Shown here: positions 34,624 through 44,254 of the stretch, in pieces
Position numbering within the stretch: position 1 is the first letter of the stretch
How the letters are laid out: the number at the start of each line of letters is the position of its first letter
NCBI GenBank assembly: GCA_900539735.1
Contig: UQDE01000004.1
Location: 16,702-80,701, forward strand
Direction of reading: 5' to 3'
DNA length: 64,000 nt
From: an uncultured Collinsella sp.
GTDB taxonomy: Bacteria; Actinomycetota; Coriobacteriia; Coriobacteriales; Coriobacteriaceae
Program-made: the position numbers and the translations under genes
The notes under the pieces: model-generated
Seen by the model: only the letters and a program-made list of their open reading frames with translations
What the model was told of the DNA's origin: nothing
Databases searched by the model: none

Positions 34624-37454
34624 TGGCTGCCAAACTCATCGATCTTTCCTTTACGCTCAACGGCCGCAAGGTCAAGGTTCAGATTGCCCCCGACACCATG
34701 CTCTTTGCGCTTTTGCGCGAGCAGGGTTGCGCGTCGGTGCGCTGTGCCTGCGAAACCACCAACTGCGGCCTGTGCACGGTGTGGCTCGACGGCGACCCGG
34801 TGCTGAGCTGCTCGGTTCCCGCCGCCCGTGTTGAGGGCCGCTCCATCACCACGCTCGAGGGACTCAAGGTCGAGTCCGAGGCGCTCGCCCGTGCGATGGC
34901 TGCCGAAGGTGCCGAGCAGTGCGGTTTTTGCGCCCCCGGCCTCATCATGAACGTGCTGGCGCTTGCCCGCGCCGCCAAGGAGGACCCGAGCCTCGTCGCC
35001 ACGCGCGAGGAGGTCTCGCGCCAGCTCGCCGGCAACCTCTGCCGCTGCAGCGGCTACGAGAGCCAGCTGCGTGCCATCGTGCGCTTCCTCAACGAGTCCG
35101 GCGTGCAGGTGGGCTTTGAGATGCCCGAGCTGCCGGTCAACGACACCAGCTGTGACGGTGTCTCCTACAAGCAGATCACCCATAAGCAGCCCAAGAAGGA
35201 CTCGAAGGCCCTGCTCGAGGGCCGTCCCGTCTACACGGGCGATATGGTGCCCGCCGGCGCGCTCATCGTCAAGCTCAAGCGCAGCCCGTATGCCCGCGCC
35301 AAGATCCGCTCCATCGACACGTCTCGCGCCCTGAAGGTGCCGGGCGTCGTGGGCGTCTACACCTATGAGGACGTGCCCAAGCGCCGCTTTACCATCGCCG
35401 GCCAGAGCTATCCGCAGCCGAGTCCCTACGACCGCCTGATCCTCGAGAACCTCGTTCGCTACCAAAACGAGGAGGTGGCGATCGTCGCCGCCGAGACCGA
35501 GGAGGCCGCCGACAAGGCGCTCAAGCTCATCAAGGTCGACTATGAGGTGCTCGAGCCCCTGCTCGACTTTACCAAGGCGCTCGATAACGACATCGTGGTC
35601 CACCCCGAGGGCGACGTGACCTTTATGTTCCCGCAGGGCGGCGACGTTGCTCGTAACCTGGTGTGCAGCGGTACCAGCGATTTTGGCGACTTGGACGAAG
35701 CCTTCGCCCAGAGCGACATCGTCTTTGAGCGCACCTACACCAGCCAGGCCACCCAGACCGCGCCCATGGAGACCTTCCGTGCCTTCGCGACGACCGACGC
35801 CTTCGGCCGCATTTCGGTGACCACCTCCACGCAGGTGCCCTTCCACGTGCGCCGCATGGTCGCGCAGTCGCTCGATATTCCGCAGTCGCAGGTGCAGGTC
35901 ATTAAGCCGCGCATCGGCGGCGGCTTTGGCTCCAAGCAGACGGGCTGCTGCGAGATCTTCGTTGCGTTTGTGACGCAGCAGACCGGCCGTCCGAGCTACT
36001 GCTGCTACACCCGTGAGGAGACTATCACCGCGGGCAACTCGCGCCACCAGATGCAGATGACCGTCAAGCTGGGCGCCATGAACGACGGCACCATCACGGC
36101 CATCGATTTGCACACGCTGTCCAACGCCGGCGCGTACGGCGAGCACGCCACCACGACGATCGGCCTTTCGGGCCACAAGAGCCTGCCGATCTACAACCAT
36201 GTGAAGGCGAGCCGCTTTAGGTGGGACGCCGTCTACACCAACACCAACCGCGGCGGCGCGTATCGCGGCTACGGTGCCACCCAGGGCCAGTTTGCCGTGG
36301 AGAGCGCCGTCAACGAGCTCGCCGACATGCTGCACATGGACCCCGCCGACCTGCGCCTTAAGAACATGGTGCGCGAGGGCGAGATCATGCCGCAGTACTA
36401 CAACGAGAAGCTCAACGCCTGTGCGCTCGACCGCTGCCTGCTGCGCGCGATGGACATGATCGGCTGGCGCGACAAGCCGCTGGCCGTCGACCTGGGCGAC
36501 CGCGTGCGAGCCCTGGGCTGCGCGCTCACCATGCAGGGCTCGGGCATCTCCAACGTGGATATCGCCGGCATCGACATGCGCCTTGAAGAGGACGGCTTCA
36601 TTACCATTGGCACCGGCGCCACCGATAACGGCATGGGCGTCGACACGATCCTGGCGCAGATTGCCGCCGAGGAGCTGGGCGTGGAGAGCTCGCTGATCGT
36701 GGTGCGCGGCGTGGACACCGACGTGTCGCCGTTCGACGCCGGCTCGTACGCGAGCTCGGGCACGTATGTGACGGGCCTTGCCGCCAAGAACGCCGCGACT
36801 GAGCTGCGCGAGAAGATCTGCGCCAAGGCCGCCCGGATGTGGGACGTTGACGCCGTCGATGTGGTCTTTGATGGCCAGTACGTGCGCCTGTCCGACGAGC
36901 GTGCCGCGCGCGAGCAGAACCGTTACCTCACGCTGCGCGACTTTGCCAACCTGTGTGTCAAGAACATCGCCGGCGGCGACGCGCTGACCTCGCACGCCTC
37001 TGCCTGCCTGCCCGTTTCGCCTCCGCCGTTTATGGCCGGTATTGCCGAGGTCGAGGTCGACAAGGCCACCGGCAAGGTGACTGTGGTGGACTACGCGGCG
37101 GCCGTCGACTGCGGCACTGTGATCAACGAGGCGCTCGCGCGCGTCCAGGCCGAGGGCGGCATTGCCCAGGGCATCGGTCACGCGCTCTACGAGATTGTCG
37201 AGCACGACGACCGCGGCCGCCTGCGCACCGGCAACTTTATGAGCTACAAGCTGCCCACGCGCCTGGATATCGGCAGCATCCGCGTGGCCTTTGAGCCGAG
37301 CTACGAGCCGACGGGCCCGTTTGGCGCCAAGTCGATCGGCGAGGTCGTCATCAACACGCCGCTCGCCGCCGTTGCCTCGGCCGTGGCGCACGCCACCGGC
37401 CATCAGGTTCGCTCGCTGCCGATCACGCCCGAGAAGGCCCTGCTGGGGGAGTAG
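34623..37454 (+). CDS. Molybdenum hydroxylase: fused 2x[2Fe-2S] and molybdenum subunit, probable selenium-dependent type
   Basis: 943 residues, a fusion of the small iron-sulfur subunit and the large molybdenum subunit of the xanthine dehydrogenase family. The plant-type cluster is in CACETTNCGLC, the second cluster in CGFCAPG and CRCSGYE (residues ~40-145). The Mo domain starts near residue 190 and has GGGFGSKQTG, RGGAYRGYGATQGQF and, at the end, GPFGAKSIGEV with the catalytic Glu. This fused form is known from the labile-selenium hydroxylases, and the window contains their usual companions (yedF, DUF3343, desulfurase-like). Substrate unknown; purines or another N-heterocycle likely. Confidence 0.85.
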   Translation: MAAKLIDLSFTLNGRKVKVQIAPDTMLFALLREQGCASVRCACETTNCGLCTVWLDGDPVLSCSVPAARVEGRSITTLEGLKVESEALARAMAAEGAEQCGFCAPGLIMNVLALARAAKEDPSLVATREEVSRQLAGNLCRCSGYESQLRAIVRFLNESGVQVGFEMPELPVNDTSCDGVSYKQITHKQPKKDSKALLEGRPVYTGDMVPAGALIVKLKRSPYARAKIRSIDTSRALKVPGVVGVYTYEDVPKRRFTIAGQSYPQPSPYDRLILENLVRYQNEEVAIVAAETEEAADKALKLIKVDYEVLEPLLDFTKALDNDIVVHPEGDVTFMFPQGGDVARNLVCSGTSDFGDLDEAFAQSDIVFERTYTSQATQTAPMETFRAFATTDAFGRISVTTSTQVPFHVRRMVAQSLDIPQSQVQVIKPRIGGGFGSKQTGCCEIFVAFVTQQTGRPSYCCYTREETITAGNSRHQMQMTVKLGAMNDGTITAIDLHTLSNAGAYGEHATTTIGLSGHKSLPIYNHVKASRFRWDAVYTNTNRGGAYRGYGATQGQFAVESAVNELADMLHMDPADLRLKNMVREGEIMPQYYNEKLNACALDRCLLRAMDMIGWRDKPLAVDLGDRVRALGCALTMQGSGISNVDIAGIDMRLEEDGFITIGTGATDNGMGVDTILAQIAAEELGVESSLIVVRGVDTDVSPFDAGSYASSGTYVTGLAAKNAATELREKICAKAARMWDVDAVDVVFDGQYVRLSDERAAREQNRYLTLRDFANLCVKNIAGGDALTSHASACLPVSPPPFMAGIAEVEVDKATGKVTVVDYAAAVDCGTVINEALARVQAEGGIAQGIGHALYEIVEHDDRGRLRTGNFMSYKLPTRLDIGSIRVAFEPSYEPTGPFGAKSIGEVVINTPLAAVASAVAHATGHQVRSLPITPEKALLGE

Positions 37455-37483
37455 CGGGTCAGCGAACAAGTCGTAATGGGCGG

Positions 37484-37508
37484 GGCGGGGCAACTCGTCC
37501 CGCCTTTT
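37484..37508 (+). terminator. Terminator after the molybdenum hydroxylase
   Basis: GGCGGG/CCCGCC stem with a nine-base loop followed by TTTT. Confidence 0.7.
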
Positions 37509-37594
37509 GCACTCGTGGTGAGGTCGTGAGCTTGTAAAAGGTGTGCGTGCGCTTGCCGTTCGTATCTGCTATCATTCCTAGTCTGTGCGCTCAT

Positions 37595-37678
37595 GCGGGC
37601 GTGGCGGAATTGGTAGACGCGCCAGATTTAGGTTCTGGTGGGATTCCCGTGAAGGTTCGAGTCCTTTCGCCCGCACCA
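37595..37678 (+). tRNA. tRNA-Leu (TAG)
   Basis: 84 bases; acceptor GCGGGCG/CGCCCGC, anticodon loop TTTAGGT with TAG at 37629-37631, class II variable arm, T loop GTTCGAGTC, encoded CCA. Confidence 0.96.
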
Positions 37679-37769
37679 ACGCATCTGCGTCGGCTTCGGC
37701 CGTCGCGACTCTTTGTTGCATAAAGGTACCAGCACCTCAGATAAGCTGGGCAGTATGAGGAGGAACGTG

Positions 37770-39068
37770 TTGAACATCACCGCTTCTGACGTCAGGGACG
37801 CCAAGCTCACCGCTACGGTCACCATCCCGGCCGCCGACGTCGACGCCGCGATCAAGAAGGCCTACAAGGACACCGCCAAGAAGTACCGCTTCCCGGGCTT
37901 CCGTGCCGGCAAGGCTCCCCGTCCGGTCATCGATTCCGCTCTTGGCGCCGAGGCTACCCTCGCTCAGGCCACCAACGACCTGATCGCCGCCAACGAGCCC
38001 GCCGTCCTCAACGAGCTGGACATCGTCCCCACCAAGAGCGGTGACTACAAGGAGCTCGACCTCGCCAAGGATCACGAGGACTACACCTACACCGTCGAGT
38101 TCTCCCTGCGTCCCGCCGCTGAGCTCTCCTCCTTCGACGCTGTCGAGATCGAGATGCCCCCTGCGGAGGTCACCGAGTCCGAGATCAACAACCAGGTCGA
38201 GATGCTCCTCAACTACCGTGCCACCTTCGAGGACGTCGAGGGCCGCGCTGTCGAGTCCGAGGACTACGTTACCGTCGACCTCAAGGCCGTCGAGAACGCC
38301 GACAACTTTGCCGCCGAGGGCCGTATGCTCATCGCCGGTAGCGACAGCAACCCCGCCGAGTTCAACGAGGCTCTGATCGGCGCCAACGTTGACGACGTCA
38401 AGTCCGTCACCTGGACCGACGAGGCCGAGGAGGGCGAGGAGGCCGAGACCCACACCGTCGAGGTCACCGTCAAGGGCATCAAGGTCCGCAACACCCCCGA
38501 GCTCACCGACGAGCTCGTCAAGTCTGACTTTGGCTTCGACAGCATCGACGCTATGCGCGACGCCATCAAGATCGAGATCGAGCAGGACAAGGCTTCCCGC
38601 CTCCCGGCCGAGAAGGAGAACCGTTGCGTCTCCGCTCTCGCCGAGCGCCTGCAGCTCGACGAGATGGACGCCGACTACGAGCAGTCCGTCTTTGAGGAGC
38701 TTGGCCAGAACTTCCTGTCCAACCTCGCTGCCCGCGGCATGACGCTGGACACCTGGCTGCCCGCTTCCGGCCTGACCATGGAGCAGTTCATCGGCGACCT
38801 GCACAAGCAGGCCAACGACGTTGCCCGTGAGTCCCTGGCGCTCGACGCTCTCGCCCGTGAGCTCAAGATTGAGGTCACCGAGGACGACATCAACGCCGAG
38901 TTCGAGAAGGCTGGCGTCAAGGACGTCGAGGCTTCCAAGGCCGAGTTCATCGCCGATGGCCGCATGCCTGCCGTCCGCGAGTCCATCCGTCGCTCCAAGG
39001 CCGTCGATCACCTGGTCGAGAACGCCAAGGTGACTGAGGTCGACGAGACCGCCAAGGACGCCGAGTAA
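37770..39068 (+). CDS. tig: Trigger factor, ribosome-associated chaperone
   Basis: 432 residues from TTG 37770, six bases after AGGAGG; GTG 37767 is nearly as good, while ATG 37755 overlaps the ribosome site. The N-terminal ribosome-binding domain carries FPGFRAGKAPRPVI, the trigger factor signature loop; a peptidyl-prolyl isomerase domain spans about residues 155-240 (VTVDLKAVENADNFAAEG onward), and the C-terminal helical chaperone domain follows. The unusually high use of GAC, GAG, GTC codons suggests strong expression. Followed by clpP and clpX, a common arrangement. Confidence 0.95.
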   Translation: MNITASDVRDAKLTATVTIPAADVDAAIKKAYKDTAKKYRFPGFRAGKAPRPVIDSALGAEATLAQATNDLIAANEPAVLNELDIVPTKSGDYKELDLAKDHEDYTYTVEFSLRPAAELSSFDAVEIEMPPAEVTESEINNQVEMLLNYRATFEDVEGRAVESEDYVTVDLKAVENADNFAAEGRMLIAGSDSNPAEFNEALIGANVDDVKSVTWTDEAEEGEEAETHTVEVTVKGIKVRNTPELTDELVKSDFGFDSIDAMRDAIKIEIEQDKASRLPAEKENRCVSALAERLQLDEMDADYEQSVFEELGQNFLSNLAARGMTLDTWLPASGLTMEQFIGDLHKQANDVARESLALDALARELKIEVTEDDINAEFEKAGVKDVEASKAEFIADGRMPAVRESIRRSKAVDHLVENAKVTEVDETAKDAE

Positions 39069-39144
39069 TTCTCGCCACCTTGCACGCGAGCGCATGTATG
39101 TGCCCGTGATGGGGTAAAGTTATAAGCCGGTTATCCGGTTGCTT

Positions 39145-39188
39145 CGTACGGTGCCAGCCAATGCATAGCATGCGGGCACCGTACGTTT
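39145..39188 (+). terminator. Hairpin between tig and clpP
   Basis: Perfect CGTACGGTGCC/GGCACCGTACG stem with a 19-base loop and TTTGTCT after it; a terminator or partial terminator. Confidence 0.6.
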
Positions 39189-39230
39189 GTCTAGAGCCAC
39201 TATTGGTCCGTAAGAGAAATGGAGATGCGT

Positions 39231-39851
39231 ATGATCGCTAAGTTCGATTCCGCCCTCGTGCCATACGTTATCGAGCAGACGCCGCGCGGCGAGCGCAGCT
39301 ACGATATCTATTCGCGCCTGCTCAACGACCGCATCATCTTCTTGGGCGAGGAGATCAACTCCGTCAGCGCCAACCTGGTCGTTGCCCAGCTGCTGCATCT
39401 TGAGAGCCAGGATGCCGAGAAGGATATCTCGCTCTACATCAATTCGCCCGGTGGCGAGGTTTACTCTGGCCTGGCGATTCTTGACACCATGAACTTCATC
39501 AAGCCGCAGGTCTCCACCATCTGCGTCGGTATGGCCGCGTCTATGGCTGCCGTGCTGCTTTCGGCCGGCGCCAAGGGCAAGCGCTTCTGCCTGCCGCACT
39601 CCAAGGTCATGATTCACCAGCCCAGCGGCGGTGCCCAGGGTCAGCAGACCGAGATCGAGATCGTGGCCGAGGAGATCAAGAAGACCCGCCGCGAGCTCAA
39701 CCAGATCCTGTCCGATGCCTCGGGCCAGCCGATCGAGAAGGTCCAGGCCGACACCGAGCGCGACAACTACCTGACCGCTGCCGAGGCCCTCGACTACGGC
39801 CTGATCGACCGTATCGTCACCTCGCGCGATCTCGCCGCGAAGGACGCCTAG
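39231..39851 (+). CDS. clpP: ATP-dependent Clp protease proteolytic subunit
   Basis: 206 residues from ATG 39231, which has GGAG six bases before it; two earlier in-frame ATGs are possible. The sequence begins near SALVPYVIEQTPRGERSYDIYSRLL, diagnostic of ClpP. Catalytic Ser104 lies in GMAASMAAV, His129 in MIHQP, and the Asp near residue 178. Forms the 14-mer chamber and works with ClpX, encoded one base later. Confidence 0.96.
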   Translation: MIAKFDSALVPYVIEQTPRGERSYDIYSRLLNDRIIFLGEEINSVSANLVVAQLLHLESQDAEKDISLYINSPGGEVYSGLAILDTMNFIKPQVSTICVGMAASMAAVLLSAGAKGKRFCLPHSKVMIHQPSGGAQGQQTEIEIVAEEIKKTRRELNQILSDASGQPIEKVQADTERDNYLTAAEALDYGLIDRIVTSRDLAAKDA

Positions 39852-39852
39852 G

Positions 39853-41262
39853 ATGGCAGGAAACATGCAGGACAACTTTGACGAGAATGGCAACCCCATC
39901 CGCTGCTCCTTCTGCGGAAAAGAGCAGGGGCAGGTTCGCCGCCTTGTAAAGGGTCCGACCAACATCTTTATCTGCGACGAGTGCGTTGCCGCCTGCTCCG
40001 AGATCCTTGAGGAGTCGCTGGCTTCGGACTTTATGGACGCTGCCCGCAACGGCAAGCTGCCGGGCTTCCTCAACGACCACGGCCAGGCTGCCGGGCAGCC
40101 TGCCGTGGATCCCGAGGCCGAGGGCTTTGAGCTCGAGGACGATGCCCGCCAGGTCATTACGCATGTGCCGACGCCGCACGAGATCTATGACGAGCTTTCG
40201 GCCTATGTTATGGGCCAGGAGGACGCCAAGCGCGCCATGTCGGTGGCCGTGTACAACCACTATCGTCGCGTGATCGAGGGCGGCGCCGCGGTGTCTGCCT
40301 TTGACGACGACATGGGCTCGCAGTTCGACGACGATATGGACGAGGTAGAGCTCGCCAAGTCCAACATCTTGCTGCTCGGTCCCACCGGTACCGGTAAGAC
40401 CCTGCTGGCCCAGACGCTCGCGCGCATCCTCGAGGTGCCGTTTGCCATCGCCGACGCCACTGCGCTTACCGAGGCCGGCTACGTTGGCGAGGACGTGGAG
40501 AACATCCTGCTCAAGCTCATCAATGCTGCCGATGGCGATATTGAGCGCGCTCAGGTGGGCATTATCTACGTGGACGAGATCGACAAGATCGCCCGCAAGG
40601 CCGAGAACCTCTCCATTACCCGCGATGTCTCGGGCGAGGGCGTTCAGCAGGCGCTGCTTAAGATTCTTGAGGGCACGGTGGCCAGCGTTCCGCCCACTGG
40701 CGGCCGCAAGCATCCCCAGCAGGAGCTGCTGCAGATCGACACGACCAATATCCTGTTCATCTGTGGCGGTGCCTTTGTGGGTCTGGACAAGATTATCGCC
40801 GATCGCGTGGGCAACAAGGGCGTGGGCTTTAACTCCGAGATCGCCGGCCCCACCTCGGTCGACGAGAACGACCTGCTGCGCCAGGTGCTCCCGCAGGACC
40901 TCAACGCCTTTGGCATGATTCCCGAGTTCGTTGGCCGCACGCCTGTCGTAACCCAGACGCAGGCGCTCGACGAGGACGACCTGGTGTCGATTCTGACCGA
41001 GCCCAAGAACGCCGTGGTGCGCCAGTACCGTAAGATGTTCCAGCTTGAGGACGTTGAGCTTGAGTTTGAGGACGCGGCCCTGCACGAGATCGCCCGCATG
41101 GCGCTCGCCCGCAAGACCGGCGCCCGCGGCCTGCGCTCCATCTGCGAGGACGTGCTGCAGCAGACGATGTTCGACCTGCCCAGCGAGGAGGGTGTTTCCA
41201 AGGTCGTTGTGACCGAAGCCTCCGTAAAGGGCGAAGAGCAGCCCCAGCGCATCTACGGCTAA
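39853..41262 (+). CDS. clpX: ATP-dependent Clp protease ATP-binding subunit
   Basis: 469 residues. N-terminal zinc-binding domain CSFCGKEQGQVRRL ... CDECVAAC; Walker A GPTGTGKTLLAQTLA, Walker B GIIYVDEIDKIA, sensor motif and the pore/ClpP-docking blocks (GYVGEDVENILLK) as expected. An insert of about 25 residues (GGAAVSAFDDDMGSQFDDDMDEVE), strongly acidic, lies just before the Walker A region; many ClpX proteins have a shorter linker there. Co-transcribed with clpP; ended by a terminator. Confidence 0.96.
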   Translation: MAGNMQDNFDENGNPIRCSFCGKEQGQVRRLVKGPTNIFICDECVAACSEILEESLASDFMDAARNGKLPGFLNDHGQAAGQPAVDPEAEGFELEDDARQVITHVPTPHEIYDELSAYVMGQEDAKRAMSVAVYNHYRRVIEGGAAVSAFDDDMGSQFDDDMDEVELAKSNILLLGPTGTGKTLLAQTLARILEVPFAIADATALTEAGYVGEDVENILLKLINAADGDIERAQVGIIYVDEIDKIARKAENLSITRDVSGEGVQQALLKILEGTVASVPPTGGRKHPQQELLQIDTTNILFICGGAFVGLDKIIADRVGNKGVGFNSEIAGPTSVDENDLLRQVLPQDLNAFGMIPEFVGRTPVVTQTQALDEDDLVSILTEPKNAVVRQYRKMFQLEDVELEFEDAALHEIARMALARKTGARGLRSICEDVLQQTMFDLPSEEGVSKVVVTEASVKGEEQPQRIYG

Positions 41263-41284
41263 ACCAGCCTAAAACGTGTTTGCA

Positions 41285-41320
41285 AATAGCCTCCGACCAC
41301 CCGCGGTCGGAGGCTATTTT
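41285..41320 (+). terminator. Terminator after clpX
   Basis: AATAGCCTCCGACC pairs with GGTCGGAGGCTATT across a six-base loop, followed by TTATATAT. Confidence 0.92.
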
Positions 41321-41414
41321 ATATATACGCAATAACCCCAACTACCTGTGTTATTCTGTGTGTTTGTTTAAAGTCTCAGCAAAGTCCATTCAGACTGAAG
41401 TAATCGATACCTAA

Positions 41415-41528
41415 GGCGTGTCCGCCTGCTTGGTTTTCGTAGATTCCGCACGAGCCGAAGAGCACTAAATGTGCTCTTCGTGCGAGCCCAGGACCTGACC
41501 GAGCGAAAACCAAGCAGGCGGACACGCC
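41415..41528. repeat. Long inverted repeat with conserved inner hairpin, upstream of valS
   Basis: Perfect 25-base arms at 41415-41439 and 41504-41528, beginning GGCGTGTCCGCCTGCTTGG and ending in the complement. Inside is GAAGAGCAC-TAAAT-GTGCTCTTC (41457-41479), extended by CGCAC/GTGCG. The core AGCACTAAATGTGCT and neighbours TTCCGCACG and CAGGAC recur, inverted, downstream of valS at 44255-44372. No T-box consensus was found in the leader. Confidence 0.85.
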
Positions 41529-41548
41529 GACGGGCAAGGGAGAGATAT

Positions 41549-44245
41549 ATGGAAGAAATGCCCAAGAACTACGATCCGTCGACCAACGAGCCGGCGATCC
41601 TGCAGAAGTGGCTCGACGGCGGCTACTACAAGCGCCGTGAGGGCGTGGGCGACTGCACCGTCACCATTCCGCCTCCCAATGTGACCGGCAAGCTCCACAT
41701 GGGCCACGCCACCGATGACTCCATCCAGGATGCCATTGTCCGTATGGCCCGCATGCGCGGCAAGTCCACGCGCTGGGTGCTCGGCACCGACCACGCCGGT
41801 ATCGCCACGCAGACCAAGGTCGACAAGAAGCTCAAGAGCGAGGGCATCAGCCGCCTGGAGATTGGCCGCGACAAGTTTGTCGACGCCTGCTGGGATTGGA
41901 CCCACGAGTACGGCGGCATCATCGTCGAGCAGATCAAGCGCATGGGCTGCTCCGTCGACTTCGACAACGAGCGCTTTACCATGGACGAGGATTACGCCCA
42001 GGCCGTGCGCAAGGTCTTCTGCGACTGGTACCACGACGGCTTGATCTATCGCGGCAAGCGCATCGTCAACTGGTGCCCCAACTGCACCACCGCCATCTCG
42101 GACGACGAGGCCGAGTACAAGGACGAGAAGGGCCACCTGTGGCACCTGCGCTACCCGCTGACCGAGCCGGTCAACGGCCAGGACTACATCGTCGTCGCCA
42201 CCACGCGTCCCGAGACCATGCTCGGCGACACGGGCGTCGCCGTTTCCCCGAAGGACCCCGAGAAGGCCGCCTTTGTGGGTAAGACCGTCAAGCTCCCCAT
42301 CGTCGACCGCGAGATTCCCATCTTTGAGGATTGGCATGTCGACGCTAACTTTGGTTCCGGCTTCGTTAAGGTCACCCCTGCCCACGACCCCAACGACTAC
42401 GCCATGGGTCAGGCTCACGACCTGCCGCAGATCAACATCTTCGACGAGCACGCGGTGGTCGTCGAAGGCTACGGCGAGTTCACCGGCATGAACCGCGACG
42501 AGTGCCGCGAGGCCGTCATCAAGTGGTTCGAGGAGCACGACCTGCTCGATCACGTCGAGGACCTCGATCACTCCGTCATGCACTGCTACCGTTGCGACGC
42601 CGCACTGGAGCCGTGGCTGTCCGAGCAGTGGTTCGTCGCCGTCGATAAGCTCAAAGGGCCGGCGCTCGACGCCGTCAACTCTGGCAAGGTCACCTTCCAC
42701 CCCGCGCGTTGGACGCAGACCTACACCACCTGGATGGAGAACCTTAAGGACTGGTGCATCAGCCGCCAGCTGTGGTGGGGCCACCGCATCCCCGTGTTCT
42801 ACTGCGAGGACTGCGGCTGGGAGGACGCTCTTACCGAGGACACCGATGTGTGCCCCAAGTGCGGCGGCCATCATGTGCATCAGGACGAGAACGTGCTGGA
42901 CACCTGGTTCAGCTCGCAGCTGTGGACCTTCGCCACGCAGGGCTGGCCGCAAAAGCCGGAGCTGCTCGAGGGACATCACCCCACGACGGCGCTCGTCACC
43001 GCCCGCGACATCATCGCGCTGTGGGTCGCCCGCATGGTCATGAGCTCGCTGTACTTCCTGGACGAGGTGCCGTTTAAGGACGTCGTCATCTACCCGACGA
43101 TTCTTGCCAAGGACGGAAGCCGTATGTCCAAGTCCAAGGGCAACGGCGTTGACCCCATGGACCTCATTGGCATGTACGGCGCCGACGCCATGCGCTACAA
43201 CCTGCTCACGCTGTGCACCAACAATCAGGACGTCAAGTTCGACGCGAACATCGACAAGAAGACTAAGAAGCTTATCGACAGTCCGCGTACCGAGCAGGCC
43301 AAGTCGTTTGTGACCAAGATCTGGAACGCGAGCCGCTTCCTGCTCATGAACATGGAGGGCTACACGCCCGGCGAGCCCGTCGTGGAGACGCCGGCAGACG
43401 CTTGGATGTTCAGCCGCCTGGCCAAGGCCGTGAAGATGGTCACCGAGGGTATCGAGAACTACACCTTTGGCGACATGGCCCGCGGCGTGCAGCAGTTCTT
43501 CTGGAACGAGGTCTGCGACTGGTACGTCGAGGTCACCAAGGCCCGCTTGAAGGGCGAGGGCCGTCTGCAGGCGCAGCGCAACCTGATTTTTGTGCTTGAC
43601 ACCTCCATTCGCCTGATGCACCCGCTCATGCCGTTTGTCACCGAGGAGATCTGGGACAACATGCCGGCGAGTGTGCTCGATCTGGACGCCGAAGGCAACG
43701 TGAACCGCGCCGAGGCGCTCATGATCGCCAAGTGGCCCGAGCCCGCCGACTACGCTAAGTATGTTGACGAGGACGCCGAGCGCGCGTTTGAGCTGTGCCG
43801 CGCCGTCGTTTCCGCCGCCCGCGCCACGCGTTCGCGTTACCGCTTGAGCCCCAAGGCCGAGCTCGACGTGGTCGTGCGCGCCGGTGCCGAGGACATCGAG
43901 AAGCTCGAGAGCCTGCGCTCGACGATTGAGCCGCTGGCGAACACTGCTTCTCTGGTCATGGGCACCGACGTTGAGAAGCCGGCTGCGAGCATCGCCGTGG
44001 TCGATAGCGGCGTCGAGGTCTTTGTGGTGCTCGAGGGCAAGGTCGACCTTACGGCCGAGAAGGCACGCCTGGAGAAGGAGATTGCCGCGGCCCAGAAGGA
44101 GCTCGCCGGCTGCGAGAAGACACTCGCCAACGAGGGCTTCGTGGCCAAGGCCGCGCCCGCCGTGGTCCAGAAGAAGAGGGACCGTGCAGCTGAGCTCAAG
44201 GAGATCCTGGCGGCGCTGACTGCGCAGGTTGCTGACTTCTCGTAG
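41549..44245 (+). CDS. valS: Valine--tRNA ligase
   Basis: 898 residues from ATG 41549 (GGGAGAG just upstream). The longer open frame runs through the palindrome and was not used. Class I signatures: PPPNVTGKLHMGHA (HIGH) and SRMSKSKGNGVDP (KMSKS). The editing domain (TTRPETMLGDTGVAV) and the C-terminal coiled coil (LTAEKARLEKEIAAAQKELAGCEKTLANEGF) are complete. A zinc-type CxxC set, CEDCGWEDAL...CPKCGG, is inserted before KMSKS as in many bacterial ValRS. Flanked on both sides by related inverted repeats. Confidence 0.96.
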   Translation: MEEMPKNYDPSTNEPAILQKWLDGGYYKRREGVGDCTVTIPPPNVTGKLHMGHATDDSIQDAIVRMARMRGKSTRWVLGTDHAGIATQTKVDKKLKSEGISRLEIGRDKFVDACWDWTHEYGGIIVEQIKRMGCSVDFDNERFTMDEDYAQAVRKVFCDWYHDGLIYRGKRIVNWCPNCTTAISDDEAEYKDEKGHLWHLRYPLTEPVNGQDYIVVATTRPETMLGDTGVAVSPKDPEKAAFVGKTVKLPIVDREIPIFEDWHVDANFGSGFVKVTPAHDPNDYAMGQAHDLPQINIFDEHAVVVEGYGEFTGMNRDECREAVIKWFEEHDLLDHVEDLDHSVMHCYRCDAALEPWLSEQWFVAVDKLKGPALDAVNSGKVTFHPARWTQTYTTWMENLKDWCISRQLWWGHRIPVFYCEDCGWEDALTEDTDVCPKCGGHHVHQDENVLDTWFSSQLWTFATQGWPQKPELLEGHHPTTALVTARDIIALWVARMVMSSLYFLDEVPFKDVVIYPTILAKDGSRMSKSKGNGVDPMDLIGMYGADAMRYNLLTLCTNNQDVKFDANIDKKTKKLIDSPRTEQAKSFVTKIWNASRFLLMNMEGYTPGEPVVETPADAWMFSRLAKAVKMVTEGIENYTFGDMARGVQQFFWNEVCDWYVEVTKARLKGEGRLQAQRNLIFVLDTSIRLMHPLMPFVTEEIWDNMPASVLDLDAEGNVNRAEALMIAKWPEPADYAKYVDEDAERAFELCRAVVSAARATRSRYRLSPKAELDVVVRAGAEDIEKLESLRSTIEPLANTASLVMGTDVEKPAASIAVVDSGVEVFVVLEGKVDLTAEKARLEKEIAAAQKELAGCEKTLANEGFVAKAAPAVVQKKRDRAAELKEILAALTAQVADFS

Positions 44246-44254
44246 GTCTTACTG

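Noticed and set aside
34620..37493. A 957-residue minus-strand frame across the Mo hydroxylase
   Set aside because: Shadow of the plus-strand gene, which has all expected cluster and molybdenum motifs.
37713..37769. Upstream ATG (37755) as trigger factor start
   Set aside because: AGGAGG lies immediately after this ATG and fits TTG 37770, which gives a normal trigger factor N-terminus.
41340..41548. T-box riboswitch upstream of valS
   Set aside because: No T-box consensus bulge or specifier layout was found; the structure is explained by the inverted repeat.
41471..41548. Longer ValRS start within the palindrome
   Set aside because: The extra residues are Arg-rich repeat-encoded sequence without a ribosome site; ATG 41549 has one.
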